Positions 1 through 8,685 of a DNA stretch of 64,000 nucleotides are shown here, piece by piece (the first letter of the stretch is position 1; every line of letters starts with the position of its first letter). The notes beneath the pieces are model-generated. The model made no database searches, was not told where the DNA came from, and worked only from the letters and a program-made list of their open reading frames with translations. Both the position numbers and the translations under genes were made by a program. This DNA comes from JBBQVS01 sp963792705. Lineage in GTDB: Bacteria > Chloroflexota > Ktedonobacteria > Ktedonobacterales > Ktedonobacteraceae. Where the stretch lies: the NCBI GenBank assembly GCA_963792705.1, contig CAWBXD010000002.1, positions 62,001 to 126,000 of the forward strand, in the 5' to 3' direction.

Positions 1-1
1 G

Positions 2-30
2 TTGACAAATCATGCTCCGCCTCTTACAAT
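2..30 (+). promoter_or_regulatory. Sigma70-type promoter of the sorC-ptsI operon
   Basis: TTGACA at 2-7 and TACAAT at 25-30 are separated by exactly 17 bases, close to the housekeeping consensus. The leader that follows carries a CAATTG-centred dyad (about 42-58), which could be an autoregulatory site for the SorC protein. The promoter call rests on the hexamers; the operator is only a suggestion. Confidence 0.6.
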
Positions 31-133
31 TAATCTCAATATTGCACAATTGTTAACGGTATTTGCCTTGTGAGTGGGTTCATAAGAACTTCTGTGGGTG
101 CGTACTGTCTCTCTATACAAAGGATATACCCGT

Positions 134-1138
134 ATGACGCAAGAAAGCGACGACATTTATCTACTTACAGAAATTGCTAGTTTGTATTATGAAGAGAACT
201 ATACGCAAGAGCAGGTAGCGAAGATGATGAATATTTCGCGCTCAAGCGTATCGCGTTTTCTCACACGTTCGCGGGAACTTGGCTTGGTCGATATTCATGT
301 GCATCATCCCTTAAAGACCTCTACATCGTTACGGGACGAAATGATACATCAATTTCATTTACAAGATGCACAGATTTTACAAAGCACCTCATCTGATGAA
401 GCACTGCTCAGTCGTGTAGGAGCATTGGCCGCACGTTATACAGATCATCGCATTCAAGAGGCACATGTACTTACAAGCAAGACATCGCGAACGATTGGGA
501 TTTCCTGGGGAACGTCCATGTTTGAACTCCTCAAAGCTCTTCGCCCGCGCCGTCGTCTTCCTCTCAATGTTGTACAACTCATGGGAAGTGTTGATACATC
601 TGCCACGCCTGACATTGATGGCCCTGAAATCGCTCGCCGCTTTGCCAATGCTTATGGAGCACACTGCTATTATCTGCACGCGCCTCTACTCATTACAGAT
701 GCTATTGTTCGTGATGGTCTATTGAAAGAGCCGAGTATTCAGCGTTCATTTCACATGGCAGAGCAGATGGACATGGCACTTGTCGGTATCGGTGGCGCAC
801 GTCCTACCGTTTCTGGCCTCTTCCGTGCTGGATATTTAGGGGAGGATGAATTGCAGGAGATTCGCAGTCAGGGGGCTGTTGGTGATATCTGTGGCTGCTA
901 TTTCAATATCGATGGTCAGTTATGTGCAACTGACCTCCTGAAACGTACTATTGCCGTTTCGTTTGATACGTTGCGTTCAGTGCCTTTCGTCATTGGAGTA
1001 GCAGCAGGTGTCGAAAAAACTGAAGCTATTCTAGGAGCATTGCGGACTGGTATCGTGAAGGTATTAATCACCGATGAGTCGTGCGCGCGTGCAGTGCTTC
1101 ATCAAGCAAACCGCGAGTTTGCGGAGTTGTCAGACTAG
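134..1138 (+). CDS. SorC/DeoR-type sugar-binding transcriptional regulator
   Basis: This is a regulator of the SorC family: an N-terminal winged helix-turn-helix (about residues 15-50, containing TQEQVAKMMNISRSSVSRFL) followed by a sugar-phosphate-isomerase-like effector domain that senses a phosphorylated sugar. The ATG at 134 is preferred to an upstream GTG at 98 because AAAGGA (118-123) lies ten bases before it. The gene is followed 18 bases later by enzyme I of the PTS, so both probably share the promoter at 2-30. In this family the effector is usually the product of the transporter it controls, so the likely targets are the PTS genes at 6905-12913 and the divergent dehydrogenase operon. 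The effector itself cannot be read from the sequence. Confidence 0.85.
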   Translation: MTQESDDIYLLTEIASLYYEENYTQEQVAKMMNISRSSVSRFLTRSRELGLVDIHVHHPLKTSTSLRDEMIHQFHLQDAQILQSTSSDEALLSRVGALAARYTDHRIQEAHVLTSKTSRTIGISWGTSMFELLKALRPRRRLPLNVVQLMGSVDTSATPDIDGPEIARRFANAYGAHCYYLHAPLLITDAIVRDGLLKEPSIQRSFHMAEQMDMALVGIGGARPTVSGLFRAGYLGEDELQEIRSQGAVGDICGCYFNIDGQLCATDLLKRTIAVSFDTLRSVPFVIGVAAGVEKTEAILGALRTGIVKVLITDESCARAVLHQANREFAELSD

Positions 1139-1156
1139 TTATCAAGTGAGGATGCT

Positions 1157-2917
1157 ATGACATTTTCTTTACATGGTATCGCCGCTGCCCCAGGAATTGC
1201 AGTGGGACGCTGTGTCCTCTATGATTCCTCATCCCCGCTCATTCCCGATCATCGTATTGTTCCAGAGGATGTCAGTCTTGAGCGAGAACGTCTTTCCCAG
1301 GCGGTCAAGGCTTCAATGGAGGATGTTACTCATTTACGTAACAAAGTTTCAACACAATTTGGCAAGGAAGAGGCCGAAATCTTTGACGCGCATCTGCTTA
1401 TTTTAGAGGATGAAGCATTGCTTACCAGCGCATATCAGCGTATAGAGGAAGAACTGATGAACGCTGAGCGCGCCCTATGGGAGGCCGCAGAAGAGTTTGC
1501 CAAGATGCTGGCAGAACTCACTGATAGTTATTTTCAAGCGCGTGCTGCCGATATCCAGGATATTCGCGTCCGTATTCTGAGTCATTTACAAGGACTCGGC
1601 TTGACACAATTACAGCACCTTGACCAGCCTGCGATTATTGTTGCACGCGATTTACTTCCTTCAGATACGGCTGGCCTCGATCCTGCACTTGTGTTAGGAC
1701 TGATCACAGAGCAAGGTGGCCCGACCTCCCATACCGCTATTCTCGCCCGGCAAATGGGGATTCCGGCGATTGTAGGAGTTACAGGGCTTATTTCTACGGT
1801 AGACAGAACAAACATATCTTCTATCACTATCGCGCTTAATGGCAACACTGGTCAGGTCGAAATTGATCCTGACGAGGCAACGAAAGCTGTATATCAAACA
1901 GCATTAGAGCAGTATCGTCAGCAGCAGATATCTCTTCAAGGATTACAGAAGTTATCGGCAACAACTCGTGATGGTGTCACTGTAGAGGTGGCTGCGAATA
2001 TTGGGCGTTCACGAGATGCAGCTCCTGCAGTCGCGGCAGGTGCCTATGGCGTTGGTTTATTTCGCACAGAATTTCTCTTTTTAGACCGCTCAACTCCTCC
2101 CGATGAAGAGGAGCAGTATACGGCGTATCATACCGTGCTAGACGCTTTTTCAGGCAAAAACGTTATTGTACGTACACTAGATATTGGTGGGGACAAAACA
2201 ATTCCCTACCTTGCCCTCGCTCAAGAAAACAATCCTTTTTTAGGTTTACGCGGAATACGCTTGTGTCTCGCAGAAGCCCATCAACCGCTTTTCCGCACGC
2301 AGGTACGTGCATTACTACGAGCAGCCGAGGGGAGCAAGGGATTTCTCTGGATTATGTTTCCGATGATTGATGATTTACGTGAATTGCGCCAGGCAAAAGC
2401 GTTTTTCGCAGAGACGGAGGCTATGCTGCTACATGAAGGGAAACTTCATGCTGCTGTATTGCCGCAGATAAAGATAGGTATTATGGTAGAGACGCCTGCC
2501 GCCGCGCTACTCGTAGATGTTCTTTCAAAGGAGGCAGATTTCTTCAGCATTGGCACCAATGATCTTGCTCAGTATACATTAGCCAGTGACCGCATGAACG
2601 CAACGCTTGCCGAACTGCATAGACCCTTCCATCCAGCCGTGATGCGTTCCATTGCTCATATTGTGACTACTGCCCGCAAGCATCAACGCTGGGTAGGGAT
2701 GTGCGGTGAAATGGCTGGCGATCCTCGTGCAAGTATCTTCCTACTTGGATTGGGCATCAATGAGCTAAGTATGGAACCGAGTACACTCAATGCTGTAAAG
2801 CAGGCTATTCGTAGCACAACAACAGCGCAAGCACAAGCTCTCGCCCAATCCATAGTAGAGGCAGATACTATTGAAAAAGTGGAGAAGTTACTGCAACAGG
2901 CTATGGTAGCTGTATAA
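1157..2917 (+). CDS. ptsI: PTS enzyme I (phosphoenolpyruvate-protein phosphotransferase)
   Basis: At 586 residues this has the normal length of enzyme I. The swivelling phosphohistidine domain holds GGPTSHTAILARQMGIPA, with the phospho-acceptor His at residue 192. The C-terminal PEP-binding barrel carries the GMCGEMAGDP motif with its active-site Cys. There is no N-terminal GAF domain, so it is the sugar-PTS type and not PtsP. It takes phosphate from PEP and passes it to HPr. Its position beside a sugar regulator, and facing a local HPr gene across a shared terminator, indicates an enzyme I dedicated to, or at least controlled with, the glucitol-type transporter of this region. Chloroflexota often have few PTS genes, so it could be the only copy. 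Confidence 0.95.
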   Translation: MTFSLHGIAAAPGIAVGRCVLYDSSSPLIPDHRIVPEDVSLERERLSQAVKASMEDVTHLRNKVSTQFGKEEAEIFDAHLLILEDEALLTSAYQRIEEELMNAERALWEAAEEFAKMLAELTDSYFQARAADIQDIRVRILSHLQGLGLTQLQHLDQPAIIVARDLLPSDTAGLDPALVLGLITEQGGPTSHTAILARQMGIPAIVGVTGLISTVDRTNISSITIALNGNTGQVEIDPDEATKAVYQTALEQYRQQQISLQGLQKLSATTRDGVTVEVAANIGRSRDAAPAVAAGAYGVGLFRTEFLFLDRSTPPDEEEQYTAYHTVLDAFSGKNVIVRTLDIGGDKTIPYLALAQENNPFLGLRGIRLCLAEAHQPLFRTQVRALLRAAEGSKGFLWIMFPMIDDLRELRQAKAFFAETEAMLLHEGKLHAAVLPQIKIGIMVETPAAALLVDVLSKEADFFSIGTNDLAQYTLASDRMNATLAELHRPFHPAVMRSIAHIVTTARKHQRWVGMCGEMAGDPRASIFLLGLGINELSMEPSTLNAVKQAIRSTTTAQAQALAQSIVEADTIEKVEKLLQQAMVAV

Positions 2918-2932
2918 ATAGGTACATGTAGA

Positions 2933-2980
2933 GGCGTATGCGTCCCACTCAACCGATGAAAAGAGTGGGACGCATACGCC
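2933..2980. terminator. Bidirectional intrinsic terminator between ptsI and ptsH
   Basis: A perfect 18-bp inverted repeat (2933-2950 and 2963-2980) encloses a 12-base loop. It sits between the convergent ends of ptsI and the HPr gene, so it can stop transcription from both sides. Only a short T run follows on the plus strand. Confidence 0.75.
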
Positions 2981-3008
2981 TTTACGCATATCTCATTGTT
3001 TCTTTGCC

Positions 3009-3272
3009 CTATTCGGAAAAATTGTGTTCAATGAGATCAACAAGCGTAGTGACCGCTACTTGCTCATCCTCACCATCTGCGGCAACTTCAATCTCTGTGC
3101 CTTTGCTAATTCCAAGCGTGAGTAGAAGCACGATACTTTTGGCACTCACTGTTTTACCCTTGCTGGTAACGGTAATGGTACTGGAAAATTGTTTCGCGGT
3201 CTTTACAAATTGTGTTGCGGGTCGTGCATGAAGACCTGCTTCATGATGTACAAGCACCTTTGCCTGTTGCAT
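3009..3272 (-). CDS. ptsH: Phosphocarrier protein HPr
   Basis: This 87-residue protein has the HPr signature EAGLHARPATQFV, with the phospho-acceptor His near residue 16. The second conserved site, AKSIVLLLTLGI, includes the regulatory Ser used by HPr kinase in Firmicutes; no hprK gene is in the window. It accepts phosphate from enzyme I and hands it to EIIA. It is the last gene of the E1alpha-E1beta-E2 operon, 14 bases after the E2 stop. That is an unusual place for HPr and ties PTS flux to the dehydrogenase complex transcriptionally. Confidence 0.95.
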   Translation of the reverse strand: MQQAKVLVHHEAGLHARPATQFVKTAKQFSSTITVTSKGKTVSAKSIVLLLTLGISKGTEIEVAADGEDEQVAVTTLVDLIEHNFSE

Positions 3273-3286
3273 GATAGACTCCTCCT

Positions 3287-4660
3287 TTAGAGTAATGCAT
3301 AGGGAGCTTCCAAAAACATCTTGACGCGTTGAAGAAAACGACTACCACTTGCTCCATCAAGAATACGATGATCAGCCGAAAGCGATACCTTCATAATGGG
3401 GCGAATCTCCAAGCGTTCTCCTGTTGCGTCTTCAACAACAACGCCACGCTTTGTAATCTTTCCCACCGCCAAGATACTACTTTGTCCTGGAGCAATGATA
3501 GCATGAAATGTATCTATACCATACATGCCTAGATTCGAGATGGTGAATGTCGCATTCGCCATCTCTTCCGGTTTAAGCGTACTTTGGCGAGCGGCTTGTG
3601 TGAGCCGTCGTAGCTCACGAGCAAGAGCAGGTAGAGTCTGCTGATGAGCATTACGTAGAACGGGTGTCAGAAGTGCCTGTTCTGTATCTACAGCGATACC
3701 AATGTGTACTGCATTCCAGTAGCGAATAGCATCTTTTCCTGATGGCTGCTGAACTTCTAGTGTAGCGTTTACATCCGGTGAAAGAGTTAAGGCTGTAGCG
3801 ACAGCACGTATCAGGATTGCAGTAAGTGATGGCGCAGGCTCACCCACTTTTTCAAGTGTGCGTCCAACCTGTTGACGACATCGTTCAGCCTCGGTCATAT
3901 CAATCTCTGTATCAAGATAAATATGAGGTGCTGTTGTGATACTTTGCTGCATACGCTGCCCTATCAGGCGGCGCACAGATGACAGGGTAACAAGCTTGCT
4001 GGCCTCGTTTTGCAATGGACTAGGCTGTGCAACAGGCTCAGGTTGCTCTTGCCGCATCGCTACCTGAGCTTCAACATCAACACGTTTTATCTTTTCACCT
4101 TGCTTTTGCTGTGCAAGTAACGTCAGGTCTATTTGGTGTTCCGCTGCGATTTTTTGCGCGACAGGCGATACACGTGTCGGTCTTTGCAATGTTGTAACGC
4201 TACTAGAAGTAGTTCCATCCTTGCCATTCTGTACAAAGGCAAGCACATCAGCACGATCTAGCGGCGGTATCGCTCCGTTCTGTACAATAGTAGATAGATC
4301 AATATGATGTAATGCAGCTTCACGCTTTGCAGCAGGCGTGCTTGCCACTACCGACGAGGAACTGACTAATGGTGAAGCCTCCTTCTGCACTACAACGTGT
4401 GGCGCAGGTACTACCTCTGAAGTGTTGTCAATCAATGTTGCCAATGGAGCACCCACAGGCAGTGTATCACCATCGTGTGCCTGAATGTTCATGAGACGAC
4501 CAGTGAAAGGAGCTTCTACCTCCATATTCACCTTGTCGGTCATAACTTCCAGAACTGGCTCCCCTTTCTCCACTACATCGCCTTCTTGATGGAGCCATTG
4601 CAGCACTGTGCCTTCAGTCATCGTCATGCCAAGTTTCGGCATGGTCAAAGATTTTTCCAT
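3287..4660 (-). CDS. Dihydrolipoamide acyltransferase (E2) of a 2-oxoacid or acetoin dehydrogenase complex
   Basis: Domain order is clear. An N-terminal lipoyl domain (about 1-78) has the lipoyl-Lys motif MTDKVNMEVEAP. A Ser/Ala/Pro-rich linker leads to a peripheral subunit-binding motif (about 163-205, RVSPVAQKIAAEHQIDL), with a weaker similar stretch before it (about 115-147). The C-terminal acyltransferase domain carries the active-site DHRILDG. The enzyme moves an acyl group from lipoyl to CoA in a cytoplasmic complex with the E1 proteins encoded just upstream, 24 bases away. No E3 gene is nearby, so a housekeeping dihydrolipoamide dehydrogenase must serve. The substrate (pyruvate, acetoin or another alpha-hydroxyketone) is not decided by sequence alone. 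Confidence 0.9.
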   Translation of the reverse strand: MEKSLTMPKLGMTMTEGTVLQWLHQEGDVVEKGEPVLEVMTDKVNMEVEAPFTGRLMNIQAHDGDTLPVGAPLATLIDNTSEVVPAPHVVVQKEASPLVSSSSVVASTPAAKREAALHHIDLSTIVQNGAIPPLDRADVLAFVQNGKDGTTSSSVTTLQRPTRVSPVAQKIAAEHQIDLTLLAQQKQGEKIKRVDVEAQVAMRQEQPEPVAQPSPLQNEASKLVTLSSVRRLIGQRMQQSITTAPHIYLDTEIDMTEAERCRQQVGRTLEKVGEPAPSLTAILIRAVATALTLSPDVNATLEVQQPSGKDAIRYWNAVHIGIAVDTEQALLTPVLRNAHQQTLPALARELRRLTQAARQSTLKPEEMANATFTISNLGMYGIDTFHAIIAPGQSSILAVGKITKRGVVVEDATGERLEIRPIMKVSLSADHRILDGASGSRFLQRVKMFLEAPYALL

Positions 4661-4684
4661 CTCTTCTTTCCTGCGGTAACTAGC

Positions 4685-5734
4685 TCATGCGGGTTTGCGT
4701 TGAAGGAGCTTGTGAGCAGCTTGATAGATGTCCTCTTCTTGTGGCGTGGCTCGCTTCTCAAGCACAGGATTATAGGGAATAGGAACCTCGGCACCACCGA
4801 GTCGCATGATGGGGGCGTCCAGATAGTAGAAAGCATCGCTTGCGGCAAGGCGAGCGGCAATTTCACCACCAAAGCCTCCGCTAAGAACCGCTTCGTGAAC
4901 GATCAAGACACGTCCAGTTTTTCGGGCGGATGCGACTAGCGTTTCTTCGTCGAGCGGACGAATTGTGCGTGGGTCAATAACCTCGGCCTCAAATCCCTCT
5001 TTCGCGAGACGTTCCGCGACGGCGAGTGCGCGTGGAACCATGATAGAAAGCGCGATAATCGTCAGGTGTGTGCCACGGCGTTTGACATCGGCTTGCCCAA
5101 GTGGTATTTGCCAATCGCCAACTGGAACCATGCCTTTTTGACGGTAAAGCACTTTATGTTCAAGAAAGATAACAGGATTAAGATCATGCACAGCCGCACT
5201 CAGTAATCCTTTGGCGTCAGCAGGAGTAGAGGGAAGAACAACTTTTAAGCCTGGAACATGTGCAAACCATGCTTCTAAACTCTGTGAATGTTGTGCCGCT
5301 GCACCAGTGCCAGAGCCAAGAGGCGCACGAAATACAACAGGAACCTCAGCTTTGCCGCCAAACATAAAGCGCAATTTAGCACCCTGATTAACAATCTGGT
5401 CCATTGCAATAGCGATAAAATCACTAAACTGAAATTCAGCGATAGGGCGTGAGCCAATCAATGCTGCACCAATAGCACAGCCTGCAATTGCCGCCTCCGA
5501 AATGGGTGTATCGCGTACGCGCTCAGCACCAAATTCCTCAAAAAGTCCACGAGTAACACCAAATGCTCCACCATAGATACCAATATCTTCTCCCATGAGG
5601 AAGACGCGAGGGTCGCGCTGCATTTCCTCGCGCATTGCCTGTCGCAGTGCCTCAGCATAGGTCATTTCTTGTACCTGTGGTTGCACTTCCCCTTGTCCAA
5701 ATGTCTCCGACGATGGTAACTGCGTAATGCTCAT
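4685..5734 (-). CDS. Thiamine-dependent dehydrogenase E1 beta subunit (pyruvate/acetoin type)
   Basis: This 349-residue transketolase pyrimidine-binding plus C-terminal domain protein has typical E1-beta stretches: MTYAEALRQAMREEM, FLMGEDIGIYGGAFGVT and IDPRTIRPLDEETL. It pairs with E1 alpha to form the ThDP-dependent decarboxylating or cleaving component. Its ATG overlaps the TGA of the E1-alpha gene (ATGA), which indicates translational coupling. The AcoB/PdhB distinction cannot be made safely; location in a polyol PTS regulon favours a specialised complex over the central pyruvate dehydrogenase. Confidence 0.9.
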   Translation of the reverse strand: MSITQLPSSETFGQGEVQPQVQEMTYAEALRQAMREEMQRDPRVFLMGEDIGIYGGAFGVTRGLFEEFGAERVRDTPISEAAIAGCAIGAALIGSRPIAEFQFSDFIAIAMDQIVNQGAKLRFMFGGKAEVPVVFRAPLGSGTGAAAQHSQSLEAWFAHVPGLKVVLPSTPADAKGLLSAAVHDLNPVIFLEHKVLYRQKGMVPVGDWQIPLGQADVKRRGTHLTIIALSIMVPRALAVAERLAKEGFEAEVIDPRTIRPLDEETLVASARKTGRVLIVHEAVLSGGFGGEIAARLAASDAFYYLDAPIMRLGGAEVPIPYNPVLEKRATPQEEDIYQAAHKLLQRKPA

Positions 5735-6705
5735 GCGTATACTCCTTCAAGCAGTGTTTCGGGGTCTGGTTCGGGACTTTCCTGAGCAAACCGATAGGCT
5801 GCCTCAATTGCTTCGTAGGCCGAGGCTTCTACCTCTTTTCCCTCGTTTTCGTGGAGAATCTGACGTTCTACGAGGAGCGTCTGCAAACGTTGAATAGGGT
5901 CACGCTGCTGCCATTCACGAATCTCATCACGTGTGCGATAACGATTCTGATCGCTCTTCGAGTGCCCTTTGTAGCGATACGTATATGACTCGATCAGTGT
6001 TGGTCCTTGACCAGTACGTGCTCTTTCTACCGCTTGGTAGACACATGTATATACAGCAAGCGCATCATTGCCATCAACGCGCTCTCCTGGTATGCCGTAT
6101 GCGGTTGCCCGTTGTGCAATAGTTTCATTATTCATGGATCGTTGCGTTGACATCGACATGCCATATTGATTGTTCTCACACAGGAAAACAACGGGAAGGC
6201 TCCATATAGCGGCCATATTCAAAGCTTCGTGAAAGGTTCCCTCGTTTGACGCTCCATCGCCAAAGAAGCAAAGACAGACACGACTCAATCCTTGGAGTCT
6301 TATGCTTAACCCGACGCCGGTAGCAATTGGAATACCGCCGCCGACGACTCCATTCGCACCGAGATTGCCCGTTTTGACATCTGCTATATGCATTGAGCCT
6401 CCACGCCCCCGACAATAGCCGCTCTCTTTCCCTAAAAGTTCAGCCATCATCAGGTTGAGGTCAGCACCTTTTGCAATACAGTGTCCATGTCCTCGATGCG
6501 TACTTGTGATGTAGTCATCAGGATGTAACGCCAGGAGTGCTCCTGCTGCCGTCGCCTCTTCGCCAATAGACAAGTGTGTTGTGCCATGTACCTCGCCGCG
6601 CATAAACAGCTCGTCTACCTTTTCTTCAAAGGCGCGGATGCGATACATGGTTTCCAGTAGCATACGAAGTTGTGTTGGTACAAGTTCCGGTGGATGTTCT
6701 ACCAT
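5731..6705 (-). CDS. Thiamine-dependent dehydrogenase E1 alpha subunit (acetoin/pyruvate type)
   Basis: The protein binds thiamine diphosphate through the GDGASNEGTFHEALNMAA motif and ends in ENNQYGMS as in AcoA/PdhA proteins. HRGHGH and RGRGGSMH are further family landmarks. The start at 6705 (324 residues) is preferred over ATG 6732 because GGGAGGA lies seven bases upstream of it. It is the first gene of the E1alpha-E1beta-E2-HPr operon, and a divergent promoter for it is visible at 6760-6789. The family members with this small size are commonly annotated acetoin dehydrogenase. The natural substrate here is inferred to derive from the imported polyol. Confidence 0.9.
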   Translation of the reverse strand: MVEHPPELVPTQLRMLLETMYRIRAFEEKVDELFMRGEVHGTTHLSIGEEATAAGALLALHPDDYITSTHRGHGHCIAKGADLNLMMAELLGKESGYCRGRGGSMHIADVKTGNLGANGVVGGGIPIATGVGLSIRLQGLSRVCLCFFGDGASNEGTFHEALNMAAIWSLPVVFLCENNQYGMSMSTQRSMNNETIAQRATAYGIPGERVDGNDALAVYTCVYQAVERARTGQGPTLIESYTYRYKGHSKSDQNRYRTRDEIREWQQRDPIQRLQTLLVERQILHENEGKEVEASAYEAIEAAYRFAQESPEPDPETLLEGVYA

Positions 6706-6759
6706 CTGTTTTTCCTCCCTGAACATCTGCACAAAAGTTCATATTTGCACACATATCCA

Positions 6760-6789
6760 ACTGTACCATGTACAAGAAGTCTCTGTCAA
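6760..6789 (-). promoter_or_regulatory. Promoter of the E1alpha-E1beta-E2-ptsH operon
   Basis: On the minus strand TTGACA (6789-6784) is followed after 18 bases by TACAGT (6765-6760), with a TG extension one base before the -10. It drives transcription toward the E1-alpha gene, leaving a leader of roughly 50 bases. Confidence 0.55.
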
Positions 6790-6821
6790 TAGTAAAACTC
6801 TTCTCAAGAAGTTTTACTATT
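6788..6821. promoter_or_regulatory. Candidate operator palindrome between divergent PTS and dehydrogenase promoters
   Basis: AATAGTAAAACT (6788-6799) and AGTTTTACTATT (6810-6821) form perfect 12-base arms around a 10-base centre. The dyad lies between the two outward-facing -35 boxes, one helical region from each. That position fits a regulator controlling both arms at once, most simply the SorC protein encoded at 134-1138. A role as a hairpin in RNA is less likely, because it lies outside both predicted transcripts. Confidence 0.55.
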
Positions 6822-6836
6822 ACTCGGACATAACCC

Positions 6837-6865
6837 TTGACAGAGGCAAAAACGCAATGTATACT
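6837..6865 (+). promoter_or_regulatory. Promoter of the ispD-like/PTS operon
   Basis: TTGACA (6837-6842) and TATACT (6860-6865) are spaced by 17 bases, and TG lies just before the -10. The predicted transcript starts near 6872. This rules out the ATG at 6857, which sits inside the -10, as start of the IspD-like protein. Confidence 0.7.
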
Positions 6866-6904
6866 TGCACAAAATACCGTAACCGCACAAAGGTGAATAT
6901 TGCA

Positions 6905-7639
6905 GTGATTAAGAAGCATACTCCATTGAAGCGTGTTGTTGCCGTCGTTCTCGGCGCCGGTCAAGGAACCCGTATGGGACGGCCTATAAATAAAATATTT
7001 CTACCGATCAATGGAAAGCCTGTTATTCTCTACGCTATTGAAACCTTTGAACACTGTCCGAGTGTTGACGAAATTCTTCTCGTCGGTGCTTTAGGGCAGG
7101 AAGAACAGCTTACAAAGATCGCCTATCACGCAAATTGTCGTAAAGTACGTGGCATTGTGCAAGGAGGAGCCACACGTCATGCATCCGAGCAATGTGCTTT
7201 AAATGCTCTTCGTCATGCTATTGATAAGGGCGACGTTGAAGTTGTCTTGATTCATGATGGTGCTCGTCCTTTTATCTCTGTTGACAAGGTTGAGCAACTT
7301 ATCAGAAAAGCCCGTGAGTCCGGGGGTGCTATTCTCGCTACTCCTCTGCAAGAGGAAGAGCACATAGCCCTGGTCGGTGCTAACCAACTTATACAGCAAG
7401 GGTATGAAGGACAGCAGGCATGGCACGCACAGACGCCGCAAGCATTTAAGGCTGATTTACTGTTAAACGCTTACGACCAGGCCGAACGCGATCAATTTTA
7501 TGGCACAGATACCGCAGCCTCGTTTGAACGTACAGGCTATTCTGTTGCTATCGTTGAGAGCGACACAACCAACTTTAAAATTACTACCGCTCACGACCTG
7601 CTTCTGGCAGAGAAATTGAGCCGAATGCGACATACATAA
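6905..7639 (+). CDS. IspD-like nucleotidyltransferase in a PTS operon
   Basis: The protein has the fold of 2-C-methyl-D-erythritol-4-phosphate cytidylyltransferase: a nucleotide-binding VVLGAGQGTRMG loop, IHDGARPFI, AWHAQTPQAF and a late NFKIT lysine. A GTG at 6905 (244 residues) is the best start, eight bases after AAAGGTGA; GTG 6893 is the alternative. Compared with IspD, the Arg of the TVDR motif before the TPQ segment appears to be Gly, and the DT-x-K motif is replaced by acidic residues. The substrate may therefore differ from MEP. It heads the PTS transporter operon, so a role in activating or processing a PTS-phosphorylated polyol is inferred, not supply of isoprenoid precursors. Confidence 0.75.
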   Translation: MIKKHTPLKRVVAVVLGAGQGTRMGRPINKIFLPINGKPVILYAIETFEHCPSVDEILLVGALGQEEQLTKIAYHANCRKVRGIVQGGATRHASEQCALNALRHAIDKGDVEVVLIHDGARPFISVDKVEQLIRKARESGGAILATPLQEEEHIALVGANQLIQQGYEGQQAWHAQTPQAFKADLLLNAYDQAERDQFYGTDTAASFERTGYSVAIVESDTTNFKITTAHDLLLAEKLSRMRHT

Positions 7640-7741
7640 GTATCTATTTTACCGTCGTTGCCTGTTAGACAAGGACTCGTCGTAGTGTCATTCTTCCCAC
7701 CAATGTTGTTGTCGAGAAGATATACCTAGTGAAGGGCGACC

Positions 7742-8056
7742 GTGGTTACTATGATAAGCTGTCAAACTCAACTCGATTGTCTCCATTGCGGACATTTTTC
7801 GGTTCACACTATTCTTTACGCGTCGCTGTATATCAAGAGCGTGAAGTGTGAATACTGTGGCCGTACTGTGGAGAAACCCGCTTTGTTGCTTATTTGGCAG
7901 TATGGCCGTGATCTGCCTACGAGAGCCTTTTCTTTACTTCGGCGTTTGAAGCATGAGGCATTGTCTCATCCTATTTCGTTTGCCTTTAGTCTCCCCAAAC
8001 GCATGATTTATAAACCGATAGAATTATCCCGTGAACTTGCCGAAGTGTGTCTCTGA
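7742..8056 (+). CDS. Small zinc-ribbon protein of unknown function
   Basis: This 104-residue protein has two CxxC-type knuckles, CLHCGH (about 13-18) and CEYCGR (about 36-41), separated by about 20 residues: a treble-clef or zinc-ribbon arrangement. The rest is basic and hydrophobic without recognised domains. GTG at 7742 is chosen because GAAGGG lies five bases upstream, whereas the ATG at 7751 would be too far from it. It sits between the IspD-like gene and gutM in the same direction. I do not recognise the family. A regulatory or RNA/DNA-binding role would be a guess. Confidence 0.55.
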   Translation: MVTMISCQTQLDCLHCGHFSVHTILYASLYIKSVKCEYCGRTVEKPALLLIWQYGRDLPTRAFSLLRRLKHEALSHPISFAFSLPKRMIYKPIELSRELAEVCL

Positions 8057-8141
8057 CTGAGAGATCGAGCAAAAGGCAGTTCTTTAGTTGATGGAGTTGA
8101 CACGAGGGTGTATCACTCCTCTTTATGGGAGGTTTTGTCCT

Positions 8142-8609
8142 ATGAACACAATTGAACAGCTCGGTATTGTTGCGCTCCTCGCATGGCTCGTTCAGTTGGC
8201 ATTAGCCTATCGTCAAGCACGAGTATTTTATCGACGCATTAGTAGTTTACGTAAATTGGGACGCTGTGCCACGGGTTTATCTGGTGGCAAGTATCGTGCG
8301 CGTGTCTACGTTGTGCTCGTCGCTCATCCTGTTACACATCTCATTATAAAGGCCGAACAACTACGCGGCTTAACCGTCTTTGCCAGCGTCAAACCTCTTC
8401 CACAATTGGAAGGGTACGCGCTCGATGCTCTTCTTGCCACACCAGCACCCTCGATACCAGGGGTGAAACCACACGTTATTGAAGCAGCTTGTTCCGCTGC
8501 TCAAGCAATTCAGAAATCGTTCGATAAAAGCACATCAGAGTCTCTGTCACCTAGCGAAACCGTACCTGTAGAACAGAGCATAACACCCTCTGTCACGGTA
8601 GTTTCATAA
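8142..8609 (+). CDS. gutM: GutM/SrlM-type glucitol operon activator
   Basis: The protein matches the GutM family: an N-terminal hydrophobic helix (LGIVALLAWLVQLALAY), then a stretch RRISSLRKLGRCATGLSGGKYRARVYVV and the hallmark LRGLTVFASVKPLPQLEG. In enterobacteria this protein is an accessory activator encoded with the glucitol PTS. At 155 residues it is longer than the E. coli form because of a Ser/Thr/Pro-rich tail after about residue 120. ATG 8142 has GGGAGG nine bases upstream. Its presence confirms that the following transporter is glucitol-family, although the substrate may differ. Confidence 0.8.
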   Translation: MNTIEQLGIVALLAWLVQLALAYRQARVFYRRISSLRKLGRCATGLSGGKYRARVYVVLVAHPVTHLIIKAEQLRGLTVFASVKPLPQLEGYALDALLATPAPSIPGVKPHVIEAACSAAQAIQKSFDKSTSESLSPSETVPVEQSITPSVTVVS

Positions 8610-8685
8610 AGCATCCCTTAACCTCGATACGTTTTATAGCACCCATAACGACATGTAGCATTTTCTCGAAAAGGAGACACAAAGG

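Noticed and set aside
6857..6904. ATG at 6857 as start of the IspD-like protein
   Set aside because: It lies within the predicted -10 hexamer TATACT (6860-6865), so it would not be in the transcript. GTG 6905 has a proper ribosome binding site.
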